From: JBBRLG01 sp038231495 | GTDB taxonomy: Bacteria; Planctomycetota; Planctomycetia; Gemmatales; Gemmataceae | Assembly (NCBI GenBank): GCA_038231495.1 | Contig: JBBRLG010000045.1 | Span: forward strand, 1-22,164 | Reading direction: 5' to 3' | Length of the DNA stretch: 22,164 nt | Part shown: one piece after another, positions 7,855-14,780 of the stretch | Layout: every line of letters starts with the position of its first letter | Numbering within the stretch: position 1 is the stretch's first letter | Made by a program: the position numbers and the translations under genes | The notes under the pieces: model-generated | What the model saw: only the letters and a program-made list of their open reading frames with translations | What the model was told of the DNA's origin: nothing | Databases searched by the model: none

Positions 7855-9486
7855 CTAGAACACCCCCTCATCCGGTTGCGCGTCGTCGTTTTCGCGCAAC
7901 CGGATGCCGACATACTGAATCCTGCGCTTCCCAGCGTGGCGGGGCCGGTGGTCGTCCAGGTTTGGCAGTGCGGCCCGAAGGTCACGCCCGAAGCTGTGTT
8001 CGGTGCCCGATTCCTTCTTGCCGACGGTATCGCACCAGCCTTTCCAGCGGTCAAAAAGGTCGCGCGCGAACACCTCGTAGGCGGGTCCAAGCTGACAGCA
8101 TTCCCGGATGAACGCGCCGATGGGGCTGGCAAGGTCTTCCATGTCCTCAACGAGAGGGACGGACGACGGGGGTTCGGTGAACCGTCCCCGTTCCCGGAGC
8201 AAGCGCCAGCCGCTCATCGCCCACAACAAAATGGAGGGCAACTCCGCAAGCAACTTGGTCGTTAGCGACTTGTCCTCTCGGCCGTAGAAGGATTCCGTTT
8301 GCCGAAGAATGACCAGGCGGCCCACCAGCGCGCCGCTGGCGTCCGTTAGCCGGGGAAGCTCGTTGGTCAGGATCATGAACCGCACGGGTAGCGTCGTCGT
8401 GACGTGCGGCAGGTTCTTGCGGTCGATCGTTTGCGCGTCCTCCCCGGAAATCGAAAGCAACCGCTCGACCACGGCGGCTATGTCCGTCCGGCCGCTCAAC
8501 CGGGCGTCGCTGATGATCGCCAGCGTCTTGCCGAGTAACGGCCACAAGCCGAAATTGGTTCCCAGGCCGGCAAGGGTAGGGGACGCGGTGTTGTGAAGGC
8601 CGATCATCGCTCGTAAGACCCGCGCGATGGTGCCTTTGCCGGAGCGCTTCGGCCCGACGATCATCAGGATTTTGTCGAAGCTGATGTCGGCAAGCAAACA
8701 GTACCCGAACCACATGAGCAAGGCTTCAATCGCTTGCGGGTCGTTTGGCCAAAGCCGGTCCAGGAACGCCAGCCATTCCCTCGGTGGGGGCGCTAATTCG
8801 TTGAAATCGTAACCCAGGGCGTTCGTGGAAAAAAAGGCGGGCGTGTGCGTACATCGGGCCGGCTTCCCGTCCGCCCAGGACGGCAAGTGGACGAGCGTAT
8901 TATTGCAGGCCAGCATTTCCGACGCGGGAAAGGGCTTGCCGAGGCCCAACCATGCAGGTGCGTCAACGGCACCCGGCAATAGCACCATGCCAGCCAGGGC
9001 TTGCAGCACGTCCGAGACGAGCTTACCCGTTACCTTGCGGGCGACCGGTGCCGGTGTAGGCTTCCCTTTCTCATCGGCCTTGCCTGGTTCTTCCCACGCT
9101 CGGACGGCTCGGCGGTTTTGGTCGTCAAACTCTTTCTTGATTGCCTGGGATAGTTCGCCGCGCAGTTCCTCGACCGGGAACAGGCGGTACGTCGTGCTGT
9201 CCCAACGGTACCACTCCAACCGCCATTGCCGCACGACTGCCCAATCGTCATGGTTTTGACCGGCCAGGTACAACCGGCCGAGGCGGTGCGGGTCGTCAAT
9301 CGCCTCGTGGACGGTGACGGGATCGGCCGTTGCGTCTTGACCGCGTTCGGCCTTCGGCTCTTCGGGGGTGGGGGATTCACCTTGCGGCTCTTCCGTCGCC
9401 GGGTCGTCGGAAATCGGTTCCGTTGTTGGTTCGGCCTTTTCGTTGTCCCCAGGCCGTGCCTCGTCGCTCGTGGCCTCTGGGGTCAC
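7855..9486 (-). CDS. D5/P4-type SF3 helicase (C-terminal half of a split primase-helicase)
   Basis: Replicative superfamily 3 helicase of phage and plasmid type. 543 residues starting at GTG 9486. Residues 1-60 are an acidic low-complexity linker; 60-230 match the D5-N region; the ATPase has Walker A GPKRSGKGT (278-286), Walker B LAIISDARL (322-330), sensor 1 FMILTNELPRL (N375) and arginine finger GRLVILR (R390). A winged-helix-like region follows (about 455-530). The start lacks a clear ribosome site and lies 8 nt past the primase stop, so re-initiation is likely. Deleting the adjoining insertion fuses it in frame with the primase. The 3' end overlaps a strong hairpin (7872-7903). Confidence 0.88.
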   Translation of the reverse strand: MTPEATSDEARPGDNEKAEPTTEPISDDPATEEPQGESPTPEEPKAERGQDATADPVTVHEAIDDPHRLGRLYLAGQNHDDWAVVRQWRLEWYRWDSTTYRLFPVEELRGELSQAIKKEFDDQNRRAVRAWEEPGKADEKGKPTPAPVARKVTGKLVSDVLQALAGMVLLPGAVDAPAWLGLGKPFPASEMLACNNTLVHLPSWADGKPARCTHTPAFFSTNALGYDFNELAPPPREWLAFLDRLWPNDPQAIEALLMWFGYCLLADISFDKILMIVGPKRSGKGTIARVLRAMIGLHNTASPTLAGLGTNFGLWPLLGKTLAIISDARLSGRTDIAAVVERLLSISGEDAQTIDRKNLPHVTTTLPVRFMILTNELPRLTDASGALVGRLVILRQTESFYGREDKSLTTKLLAELPSILLWAMSGWRLLRERGRFTEPPSSVPLVEDMEDLASPIGAFIRECCQLGPAYEVFARDLFDRWKGWCDTVGKKESGTEHSFGRDLRAALPNLDDHRPRHAGKRRIQYVGIRLRENDDAQPDEGVF

Positions 9487-9494
9487 CGCTTCGT

Positions 9495-10808
9495 CTACTG
9501 CCGTCCCCGCTTCTTCGGTGGTGACTCCATCGAGCTTCCTGAGCTACAAATAGCCCGATTTTGCATGAAAACCGGCTGCCTAGATTGCCCAAGCCTTCCA
9601 TATTCCGCCTGGAAGCTCGATGGAGTCACCACCGCTTCTTCGGCTGCTTCTTCGGCGCGTTCGTGGCTCTCGTTCGGCGCGGGGCGTCCGTTGGCGGGCT
9701 TTCTTTTCCCCGCGGAGAAACGGATTGGCTCCGTCCGCGCCCAGGGCTGCCGGGCCGGTTTGGCGTACGCACTGCAAAGGGATGCGATTGCTTCCTTTTC
9801 AGTGTAGGGGTGCCCGTCCTGGCTCACGCTTCGGGCATACTCCTTCATAATGGATTCGGCTTCCGTCCGACTGAATCCGTTGTCGCGAAGCTGACGGGCC
9901 AACTCCGACCCGGTGTCGTTGCGGGCCGTTTCGCGCCGTAACGCCCAATCGATCATGAACGCCGCCGACGGCCGGTCGTCGCCACTGCCGGTGGCACGCT
10001 TCTGAAACGTAGAATGGGGTTTTGCCGGCGGTACGGGGATGGTGGCTAGCACGGCTTCCAGGGCCGCGGGCGTGACGGTCTCAAAATCGTCGGGCAGGTG
10101 CGGTGCGATTTCGCCGGCCGAACCGACGCGGTAAAACTGGTTGCCGCCGGCCTTCGCGCCGTGATACCACGGCAACCAGACCTGATTGCCCACGTCCGGC
10201 GGCACGTCCTGTTTCGGGAAAACTTCGATCCCGACGTTTCGCCTGGGGTCCGCCTTCTTTCCGTCTACCAGCAAGATTCCGGCGGGGATCAGCGCGAACA
10301 GGAGCTTGCGCACCTTGGCCGCCGAGACGGGTTCCGAGAAGAAAATCCAGACGTGCCAACCTTTCGCGCTGCCTGACATTTCCAGATGGGCGACGATGCC
10401 CTTGCTTTTTAGCACGTCGATAATTTGGAGGGCGGCGCCGAAAGGGTCTGCAAGGGGTTTGTGGTGTTCGTCTCCGTCGAGATCCAGCACGGCAAAACAG
10501 GTCGTGCCGTCGGCCGCCGGGGAGTAGGTGCCGATGCGACACCTACCCCTTTCGGTCCCTTCTTTGCCGGACTGCGTCCGCCAGCGAATGGTCACCTCCG
10601 GCGCGGCAGCGTCGAGGTGGGCCGCCAGCATGGCGTCAAGGTTGTCCTCGCCAATGGCCGGGCAAGCCGATTTACCTTCCCAGGGAGGACGGAACGCAAC
10701 CTTATCAATCCGGTTGAAAAATCGTTTCCGGAGCAGCGATATAAGCCGGCCCTGGTTGACGCCGTTCGCGGAGCCGTTTACTTCCGGCGGTGCGGTCGCT
10801 ACAATCAT
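9495..10808 (-). CDS. Archaeo-eukaryotic-type primase (N-terminal half of a split primase-helicase)
   Basis: Makes RNA/DNA primers for element replication. 437 residues from ATG 10808, chosen for the GAGGG ribosome site 7 nt upstream; an in-frame start at 11039 would overlap the AlpA-like gene. The primase core (about 85-230) shows the metal motif FAVLDLDGD (D109, D111), the SGSAKGWHVWIFF motif (H152) and GIEVFPKQ, the arrangement seen in AEP domains of primase-helicases and TOTE-type systems. A helical PriCT-like region follows (about 285-350: SELARQLRDNGFSRTEAES). The last 45 or so residues, after the Glu/Ala-rich linker at about 380-392, are read through the MITE and are not ancestral. The core seems intact. 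Confidence 0.85.
   Translation of the reverse strand: MIVATAPPEVNGSANGVNQGRLISLLRKRFFNRIDKVAFRPPWEGKSACPAIGEDNLDAMLAAHLDAAAPEVTIRWRTQSGKEGTERGRCRIGTYSPAADGTTCFAVLDLDGDEHHKPLADPFGAALQIIDVLKSKGIVAHLEMSGSAKGWHVWIFFSEPVSAAKVRKLLFALIPAGILLVDGKKADPRRNVGIEVFPKQDVPPDVGNQVWLPWYHGAKAGGNQFYRVGSAGEIAPHLPDDFETVTPAALEAVLATIPVPPAKPHSTFQKRATGSGDDRPSAAFMIDWALRRETARNDTGSELARQLRDNGFSRTEAESIMKEYARSVSQDGHPYTEKEAIASLCSAYAKPARQPWARTEPIRFSAGKRKPANGRPAPNESHERAEEAAEEAVVTPSSFQAEYGRLGQSRQPVFMQNRAICSSGSSMESPPKKRGRQ
9507..9643. mobile_element. MITE-like insertion between primase and helicase
   Basis: A 113-bp core (9519-9631) has perfect 21-bp terminal inverted repeats beginning TGGTGACTCC (9519-9539 and 9611-9631). It is flanked by a 12-bp direct repeat CCGCTTCTTCGG (9507-9518 and 9632-9643), a likely target duplication. 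It carries no gene. The 125-bp offset between direct repeats equals the frame difference between primase and helicase. Parent transposon not identified. The GCTTCTTCGG string also recurs naturally beside the right copy, so exact duplication length is uncertain. Confidence 0.8.
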
Positions 10809-10870
10809 GATGAATCCCTCGCGTCTAAAGTCTCTCGCCTTCGCCGGGTCGTCAGCCCGGTGCCGGCGTT

Positions 10871-11119
10871 TCATCCGCTCACTTTCAACCGGCGGCCCAT
10901 TGCTCGCGTCGCTTCCAGGGTCCGCCGATCCGGGCAACGGGCGTCGATCCAGCCCACAACCTCGGCCTTGATCCAAAGGCAACGACGGCCCAACTTCACG
11001 GCGGCCGGCGTCTTGGCCGCGGCGTGCAATCGCCACCACGTCGCGCGGGAAATGCCGGCCAGGGCGGCGGCTTCACGGTCGCTAATCAACAGCGCGTTTT
11101 CAGTCGGTTGCGTTTTCAC
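10871..11119 (-). CDS. alpA: AlpA-like winged-helix regulator / excisionase
   Basis: 82 residues from GTG 11119. The middle shows a MerR/AlpA-type helix-turn-helix: SDREAAALAGISRATWWRLH, then KLGRRCLWIKAEVVGWI, the wing and recognition layout of AlpA/Xis proteins. Such proteins direct excision or switch on integrase expression in P4-like elements. The gene overlaps the 3' end of the preceding one by 20 bp, and a 62-bp gap separates it from the primase. Whether it acts as excisionase, activator or both is inferred from context. Confidence 0.82.
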   Translation of the reverse strand: MKTQPTENALLISDREAAALAGISRATWWRLHAAAKTPAAVKLGRRCLWIKAEVVGWIDARCPDRRTLEATRAMGRRLKVSG

Positions 11120-11273
11120 GGGGTTTCTCGCCTTTCTTGAGCCGGCGGTAAGTCACGAAAACGCCAAGGCGCTCCAGCTCGCGCTTTGCTTGGGCGGCTA
11201 ACTGGAAATCCCCGGTCTGCCGGCCACGCTCCAGCAGCAGTAACCACACAGCCGGGTCATCGCGTTCACTCAT
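11100..11273 (-). CDS. Small hypothetical protein preceding alpA
   Basis: 57 residues from ATG 11273, with a GGAGGG ribosome site about 8 nt upstream; the longer frame from 11360 runs through a terminator and is rejected. Sequence: MSERDDPAVWLLLLERGRQT followed by FQLAAQAKRELERLGVFVTY, mainly helical, with a basic C-terminus. No family recognised. First gene after the terminator at 11335-11358, so it probably opens the transcription unit alpA-primase-helicase. Confidence 0.6.
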   Translation of the reverse strand: MSERDDPAVWLLLLERGRQTGDFQLAAQAKRELERLGVFVTYRRLKKGEKPRENATD

Positions 11274-11302
11274 GGTTCTTCCCTCCATAGAATCCCCCCC
11301 TG

Positions 11303-11387
11303 TGTTGACAGAGTGTTGACCCCGGAAAACGAAAAAACCCCGGAAAAACCGGGGTTTCATGGCGGCAGTGTTGACAAAAAAATTGAC
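11303..11387. promoter_or_regulatory. Three TGTTGAC repeats around a terminator
   Basis: TGTTGACA (11303-11310), TGTTGACC (11314-11321) and TGTTGACA (11369-11376), plus AATTGACC (11380-11387). They occur on both sides of the terminator at 11335-11358 and upstream of the alpA unit. The 11-bp spacing of the first pair equals one helical turn, which suits cooperative binding of a regulator. No -10 box was convincing. Confidence 0.35.
11335..11358 (-). terminator. Intrinsic terminator after the 306-residue gene
   Basis: Stem of about 8-9 bp (AACCCCGG/CCGGGGTT) with a 5-nt A/T loop. On the minus strand it is followed by TTTTTTCGTTTT, a good U tract. It lies 30 bp past the stop at 11388 and separates the right-hand gene set from the alpA-primase-helicase set. 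Confidence 0.8.
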
Positions 11388-12308
11388 CTACTCGTCCTCG
11401 GCTTCCACGGTTCCCTCTTTCGATTTGCTGCCCTTCGGGACGCTCCCTTGGTGGGCTTCACGCAAGCGTTTGAACTTTGGATCCCGCGAAAGCAAAGACG
11501 GGTCGCAAGGAACTTTGCGCGCCACTTCACGCAACGATTGATTCGGGTCGCGGGAGTAGATCAGCATGGCACGTTCCACGGCGGTTAGTTGTGCAACTGG
11601 CGAACTACCCGGCGCCGGTCCGGCTTGATCCGCGGGCGTCTTCGCTCCGCTGTCGCCGGCCGTCGTGCCGCTCGAACCATCGGCGGCTTGACCCGCGGGC
11701 GTCTCCGCTCCCTTGGCCCGGCGCGCGGCGGCGTTTATTCCTTCGCGTTCTACCAAATCTTGCAGCCGGTCCAAGTCATCGACCCCAACACTCAGGGGGC
11801 GTCCCCCCAACACTTCGTCCGCTACCTGGTTGGCGACGGCGAAGGCAGTCGCGTGCGCGTTGTCCTCAGTCACGATGCCGGCGTTGACCGGCAGCCCCGT
11901 TGGATTGGCTGCGGTGAATTGGTCGAAGAGCGCGCTGACGACCTCTGCCCCGGTCTGGCAAGTGATTTCGTGGGCCAGGTTTGCCATTTCGTTGGGGATG
12001 ACGCGACTTAACCCCTTCGGCCCGTCCGGGTCCAGCGGGTCCAGCGGGTCCATGCGTTCTTCACTAACGCGGCACAGGTACTCTTGCGGCGACAGCCCCG
12101 CCGTCAACGACAACAGCTGGCGTGCCATGCTGAGATGCACACGGGCGACGTTCCGCGCCGCCAATAAATCGGCAGGCAGGCAGCCGGAACCGGGAGGCGA
12201 GTTTAGCGGGCCGCATTCATAAATGGTGCCGTTGATTTTCACTGCCTTGGGCAACAGACCAGACGGAACCCGGCGGAACCGGGCGGGGGGCGCGGATGGG
12301 TTGGACAT
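11388..12308 (-). CDS. Hypothetical protein with C-terminal helix-turn-helix-like segment
   Basis: 306 residues from ATG 12308 (AAGAGG ribosome site). The N-terminal two thirds show no recognised domain; a short repeat LDPLDPLDPDG lies near residue 90. A Gly/Ala/Pro-rich linker (about 205-240) precedes a helical end with LTAVERAMLIYSRDPNQSLR and EVARKVPCDPSLLSRD, which reads like an HTH that recognises DNA (helix, turn at 'PCDPS', second helix). DNA binding is inference. Followed by a clear terminator. Confidence 0.65.
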   Translation of the reverse strand: MSNPSAPPARFRRVPSGLLPKAVKINGTIYECGPLNSPPGSGCLPADLLAARNVARVHLSMARQLLSLTAGLSPQEYLCRVSEERMDPLDPLDPDGPKGLSRVIPNEMANLAHEITCQTGAEVVSALFDQFTAANPTGLPVNAGIVTEDNAHATAFAVANQVADEVLGGRPLSVGVDDLDRLQDLVEREGINAAARRAKGAETPAGQAADGSSGTTAGDSGAKTPADQAGPAPGSSPVAQLTAVERAMLIYSRDPNQSLREVARKVPCDPSLLSRDPKFKRLREAHQGSVPKGSKSKEGTVEAEDE

Positions 12309-12422
12309 GATGCGGCCTCTTGGTGAGAAGGCCGCACCGCCGGGCCGCGCTTCTCACGACGCGGCCGGCGACGCGGCCAAGATGCACGTTCATTGTTCGC
12401 GGCGGGACCACGCAAGGCAAGG

Positions 12423-13019
12423 TCAGTCGGTCTCGCTGTCGTCCTCGGCCTCTTCCGGCCCTTGTTTGGACCTTTCCAAGAACCGCTCGATTGCCTTCGG
12501 CCGCAGCCGCTTGAACACGGCGGCGACTTGCGGATCGACCTTGCCCTCACTGACCAGCCGCAAGTATTCCTCCATCTCCGGCGCGGTGGTGAGAGTGTGC
12601 CATTCGTCCAGGTCCAGGCGGTCCGCGTCCACGGCCTCGGGCGGACGCCCGATGGCGTAGACGAGCAACAATTTCGCCGCGGCCATATCGCCGTACAGTG
12701 CCCGTGCGTACAGCTTGTCCCCCAGCACCTGCATCCGTTCGGCCGTCAGTCCGGCCAAGAGCGCGGACCGGAAGCCGGCCATCTGGCGGTGGGAGGGGTT
12801 GCCGCGTGCGAAGGTGTTGCCGGGCGCGAACGTCCCTTTCGTGGTTCGGCCGTTAACCTCCGTCTGTAACGGTTCGTTGGCGGGCTTCGGATCCGGGGGC
12901 GACGGCGCTTCGTTAAACGCCGTCTGTAACGGTTCGGTACCGCTTCTCGTTCGAGACGCCGACGCATGGCCGTTGCGTTTGTGGCCGTTGGTGCCGTGCC
13001 TGGTCGTTCGGTTGCTCAT
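12423..13019 (-). CDS. DUF5681-like hypothetical protein
   Basis: 198 residues from ATG 13019, supported by an AGGGGG ribosome site 5 nt upstream. The first 65 residues are basic, low-complexity and contain a duplicated EPLQT-x-x-N motif, matched in the DNA by a repeated CGTCTGTAACGGTTCG string. Then comes a GTFAPGNTFARGNPSHRQM segment followed by helices (ARALYGDMAAAKLLLVYAIG), which recalls DUF5681 proteins found in phage-derived regions. A relation to small terminase subunits is possible but unproven. The Glu/Asp-rich C-terminus ends at 12423; a 114-bp gap leads to the next gene. Confidence 0.68.
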   Translation of the reverse strand: MSNRTTRHGTNGHKRNGHASASRTRSGTEPLQTAFNEAPSPPDPKPANEPLQTEVNGRTTKGTFAPGNTFARGNPSHRQMAGFRSALLAGLTAERMQVLGDKLYARALYGDMAAAKLLLVYAIGRPPEAVDADRLDLDEWHTLTTAPEMEEYLRLVSEGKVDPQVAAVFKRLRPKAIERFLERSKQGPEEAEDDSETD

Positions 13020-13092
13020 CTTGCCCCCTTGCCCTTCGCTGGGATCGTTCGCATTGTCGCCGGATCGCCCTATTCGCATTCTACCGCGTCCG

Positions 13093-13172
13093 GCGGTGCG
13101 GTCGGCCTTTGGGCCGTCTGGACGCCGAATCGTGCGGCAGACGGCGAATTTGGCCGTCTGCTGGTCAATCCT
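13093..13172. repeat. 80-bp direct repeat, copy A
   Basis: Similar to 14701-14780 (offset 1608 bp). The first 50 bases differ at about five positions, including a 28-bp identical block; the rest is looser. It contains a CGGCC-TTTG-GGCCG hairpin and a GCCGTCTG/CAGACGGC inverted pair. It lies between the stop of one minus-strand gene and the start of the next, as does copy B. Confidence 0.7.
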
Positions 13173-13680
13173 GCGCCCTTTTGAGGGCCGACGAAAATTC
13201 GCGGTAGGTGCGGCCGGCCGCGAAGATGCCCTTCACCGCCTTTGTTTTGGCAGCGAATTCCGCTTCCAATACTGCGTGCCAGAAATCGCAATAGACGCCA
13301 CCCTCTTCGGCGCGGTTCTTGGGGGCCGTCTCGGTGCGCTCGACTTCGCGCGCCTCCATCGCGGCGACGTTGCGGCTAACGTCATCGGTGACGACGCGAC
13401 CGTGAGCCATGACGAGGAAGACGCCGGCCCCGTTCTGTTGCACCTCGGAGAAGGAATAGAGGTTGGAGGTGCCTGCCTGGTTGGTAATAAGCGCCTGGAA
13501 CGTCACCCACCACGCCGGGACGTTCTGGTGTTGGCTGGCTATCCCGCCGTCGCTGGTGTCCATCCCTTCCGCTTCGACCCGTTCGACACGGCCGGCGAGG
13601 CGCTGCACCCGCTCCAATTCGGTGAGGCTGATAGGCTCGCCGGGTTTCCAGCGGGGGTTGTTGCGGGTGCGGCGTTCCAT
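13165..13680 (-). CDS. Hypothetical protein
   Basis: 171 residues from ATG 13680; the ribosome site is weak (AGACAGGG). Composition is protein-like, with aromatic-rich VPAWWVTFQALITNQ and YCDFWHAVLEAEFAAKTKAV segments and a basic N-terminus (MERRTRNNPRWKPGEP). No domain recognised. Its promoter region is shared with the divergent gene at 13832 and contains an 18-bp perfect palindrome. It is probably the first gene of the leftward set 13680-11388. Confidence 0.6.
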   Translation of the reverse strand: MERRTRNNPRWKPGEPISLTELERVQRLAGRVERVEAEGMDTSDGGIASQHQNVPAWWVTFQALITNQAGTSNLYSFSEVQQNGAGVFLVMAHGRVVTDDVSRNVAAMEAREVERTETAPKNRAEEGGVYCDFWHAVLEAEFAAKTKAVKGIFAAGRTYREFSSALKRAQD

Positions 13681-13720
13681 GCCCTGTCTTTAGCGGCAGG
13701 GCGGCTTAACCCCGATTCTC

Positions 13721-13738
13721 ACTGGCTGCGCAGCCAGT
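13721..13738. promoter_or_regulatory. Perfect 18-bp palindrome between divergent genes
   Basis: ACTGGCTGCGCAGCCAGT is fully self-complementary with no spacer. It lies between the leftward gene starting at 13680 and the rightward promoter at 13746, 7 bp from its TTGACA. A short hairpin GCCCTG/CAGGGC (13681-13702) is nearby. Position and symmetry suit a repressor operator. Confidence 0.5.
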
Positions 13739-13745
13739 CAAAACC

Positions 13746-13774
13746 TTGACACGGACCCCCGTGGGACGGAGAAT
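13746..13774 (+). promoter_or_regulatory. Candidate promoter of the plus-strand cargo gene
   Basis: TTGACA (13746-13751), a 17-bp spacer and GAGAAT (13769-13774). It is 58 bp upstream of the start at 13832 and immediately precedes the tandem start-codon duplication. Confidence 0.5.
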
Positions 13775-13779
13775 GCCAT

Positions 13780-13837
13780 ATGACCCACGGAGTCCCTGCC
13801 CATGCCGTAATGACCCACGGAGTCCCTGCCCATGCCG
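13780..13837 (+). repeat. Tandem duplication of the ribosome site and start codon
   Basis: A 28-bp sequence (13780-13807) is repeated exactly at 13810-13837 with 2 bp between. Each copy holds a GGAG ribosome site and ATG CCG. The first copy runs ATG-CCG-TAA, a two-codon minicistron; the second opens the real gene. Confidence 0.85.
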
Positions 13838-14440
13838 ATCCGGTTTGGTTGTCCGAAGTGCAAGACGTGGCATGATACACCGGACGAAAGCGGCGGCATG
13901 TTGTTCAGTTGCTCCTGCGGCCAGTCGTCCAGTATCCCCAACATCCCGCCGAATGTTCCCCCATCGCCATTGGTTCCGATTCCTCTGATGCCCACACCGG
14001 CGACCATTCCAAAAATGGCCCGTGTCCCGGTCCTCAAAAGGGCATGGCCGTGGCACCGGTGGAGCAAGCCGGTTAAGTGGGGAGTTGCTTCCGCTGCCGG
14101 GCTGGTGCTGCTTGGTGTCGCTTTTTTCGTTGTAATTGGTCCAAGGGATGCTTCGAGCCTTCACAACAGCTACGCCAGAAACCCATCGGGTTTTAGGGCC
14201 GCTAATGACGGTCGGCGAGTAATGGTAACCGGCCGTGTCGTGGGATCAACGCATTCGTTGGGCGAAACCGTGATTCAACTCGGCACCAATCAGCCAGGTT
14301 ACTTTTTCGTCAGGTTTGCGTCTCCTGGCGACGCGGCCAGAGCTTCCAGGTGCTCCACTATTATCGTGGTCGGAACCGTCGGTGCTAGAGATGGTGGAAC
14401 AATTTTTCTCAATTCATCGAGCCTGCTTCTTGACTACTGA
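13832..14440 (+). CDS. Zinc-ribbon / membrane protein with C-terminal OB-fold-like domain
   Basis: 202 residues from ATG 13832, the only rightward gene of the element. N-terminal zinc ribbon: FGCPKC (C7, C10) and FSCSCG (C27, C29), a pattern common in planctomycete proteins though here the second pair is C-x-C. A proline-rich linker leads to a transmembrane helix (about 83-102). The C-terminal part (108-202) contains NPSGFRAANDGRRVMVTGRV and a run of beta strands, resembling the tRNA_anti-like OB-fold family, presumably outside the membrane. Divergent orientation and its own promoter mark it as cargo. Function unknown; the family link is by eye. Its 3' end overlaps the convergent gene at 14409 by 32 bp. 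Confidence 0.75.
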   Translation: MPIRFGCPKCKTWHDTPDESGGMLFSCSCGQSSSIPNIPPNVPPSPLVPIPLMPTPATIPKMARVPVLKRAWPWHRWSKPVKWGVASAAGLVLLGVAFFVVIGPRDASSLHNSYARNPSGFRAANDGRRVMVTGRVVGSTHSLGETVIQLGTNQPGYFFVRFASPGDAARASRCSTIIVVGTVGARDGGTIFLNSSSLLLDY

Positions 14441-14678
14441 GTCTGGTCGGGCCGGAACAGGCTGGCGAAGTCAACGCTGCGGTGTACCGGGTCGCCCGCA
14501 CGGCCGCGTCTGGCCCGTCAGGAGCCGTTGTTCCAGTTCCAGCGCCCAAGCTGCCCATCCGCGCGTAGAGGGCGTGCAGGGCGGCGAGGCGTTCCGCGTC
14601 GGTGAGTCCATCTCCAAACCCCTTCTTGCCGTCCGGCGTGGTCGGCGCGATCTTCTTCGGCGGGTACAGCCCTTGCAA
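14409..14678 (-). CDS. Small hypothetical protein
   Basis: 89 residues from a TTG at 14678, with GAGG 5 nt upstream; no in-frame ATG serves better. Residues 17-43 (GKKGFGDGLTDAERLAALHA, then LYARMG) look like a genuine helical segment; the rest is Thr/Pro/Ala-rich. It overlaps the end of the convergent membrane-protein gene. No family recognised. Start choice and reality are uncertain. Confidence 0.4.
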   Translation of the reverse strand: MQGLYPPKKIAPTTPDGKKGFGDGLTDAERLAALHALYARMGSLGAGTGTTAPDGPDAAVRATRYTAALTSPACSGPTRLSSQEAGSMN

Positions 14679-14700
14679 CTCGGCCTCGTCGCGGGCCGCG

Positions 14701-14780
14701 GCGGCACGGTCGGCCTTTGGGCCGTCTGGACGCCGTAGCGTGCGGCAGACGACGAATTTCGCGGCCCGCTGGTCAACCCT
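14701..14780. repeat. 80-bp direct repeat, copy B
   Basis: Counterpart of 13093-13172. It sits between the start of the gene at 14678 and the antitoxin stop (14773) and overlaps the latter slightly, as copy A overlaps the stop at 13165. Confidence 0.7.

Noticed and set aside
11100..11360. Longer start (11360) for the small gene before alpA
   Set aside because: The extension would be translated through an intrinsic terminator stem; ATG 11273 has a good ribosome site.
12715..13749. 344-codon plus-strand frame across the DUF5681-like gene and its neighbour
   Set aside because: Crosses two minus-strand genes with ribosome sites and includes the 80-bp repeat; no recognisable domain.
13093..14780. 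The 80-bp repeats as integron attC-like cassette ends
   Set aside because: They lack the conserved GTTRRRY/RYYYAAC boxes and no integron integrase is present.
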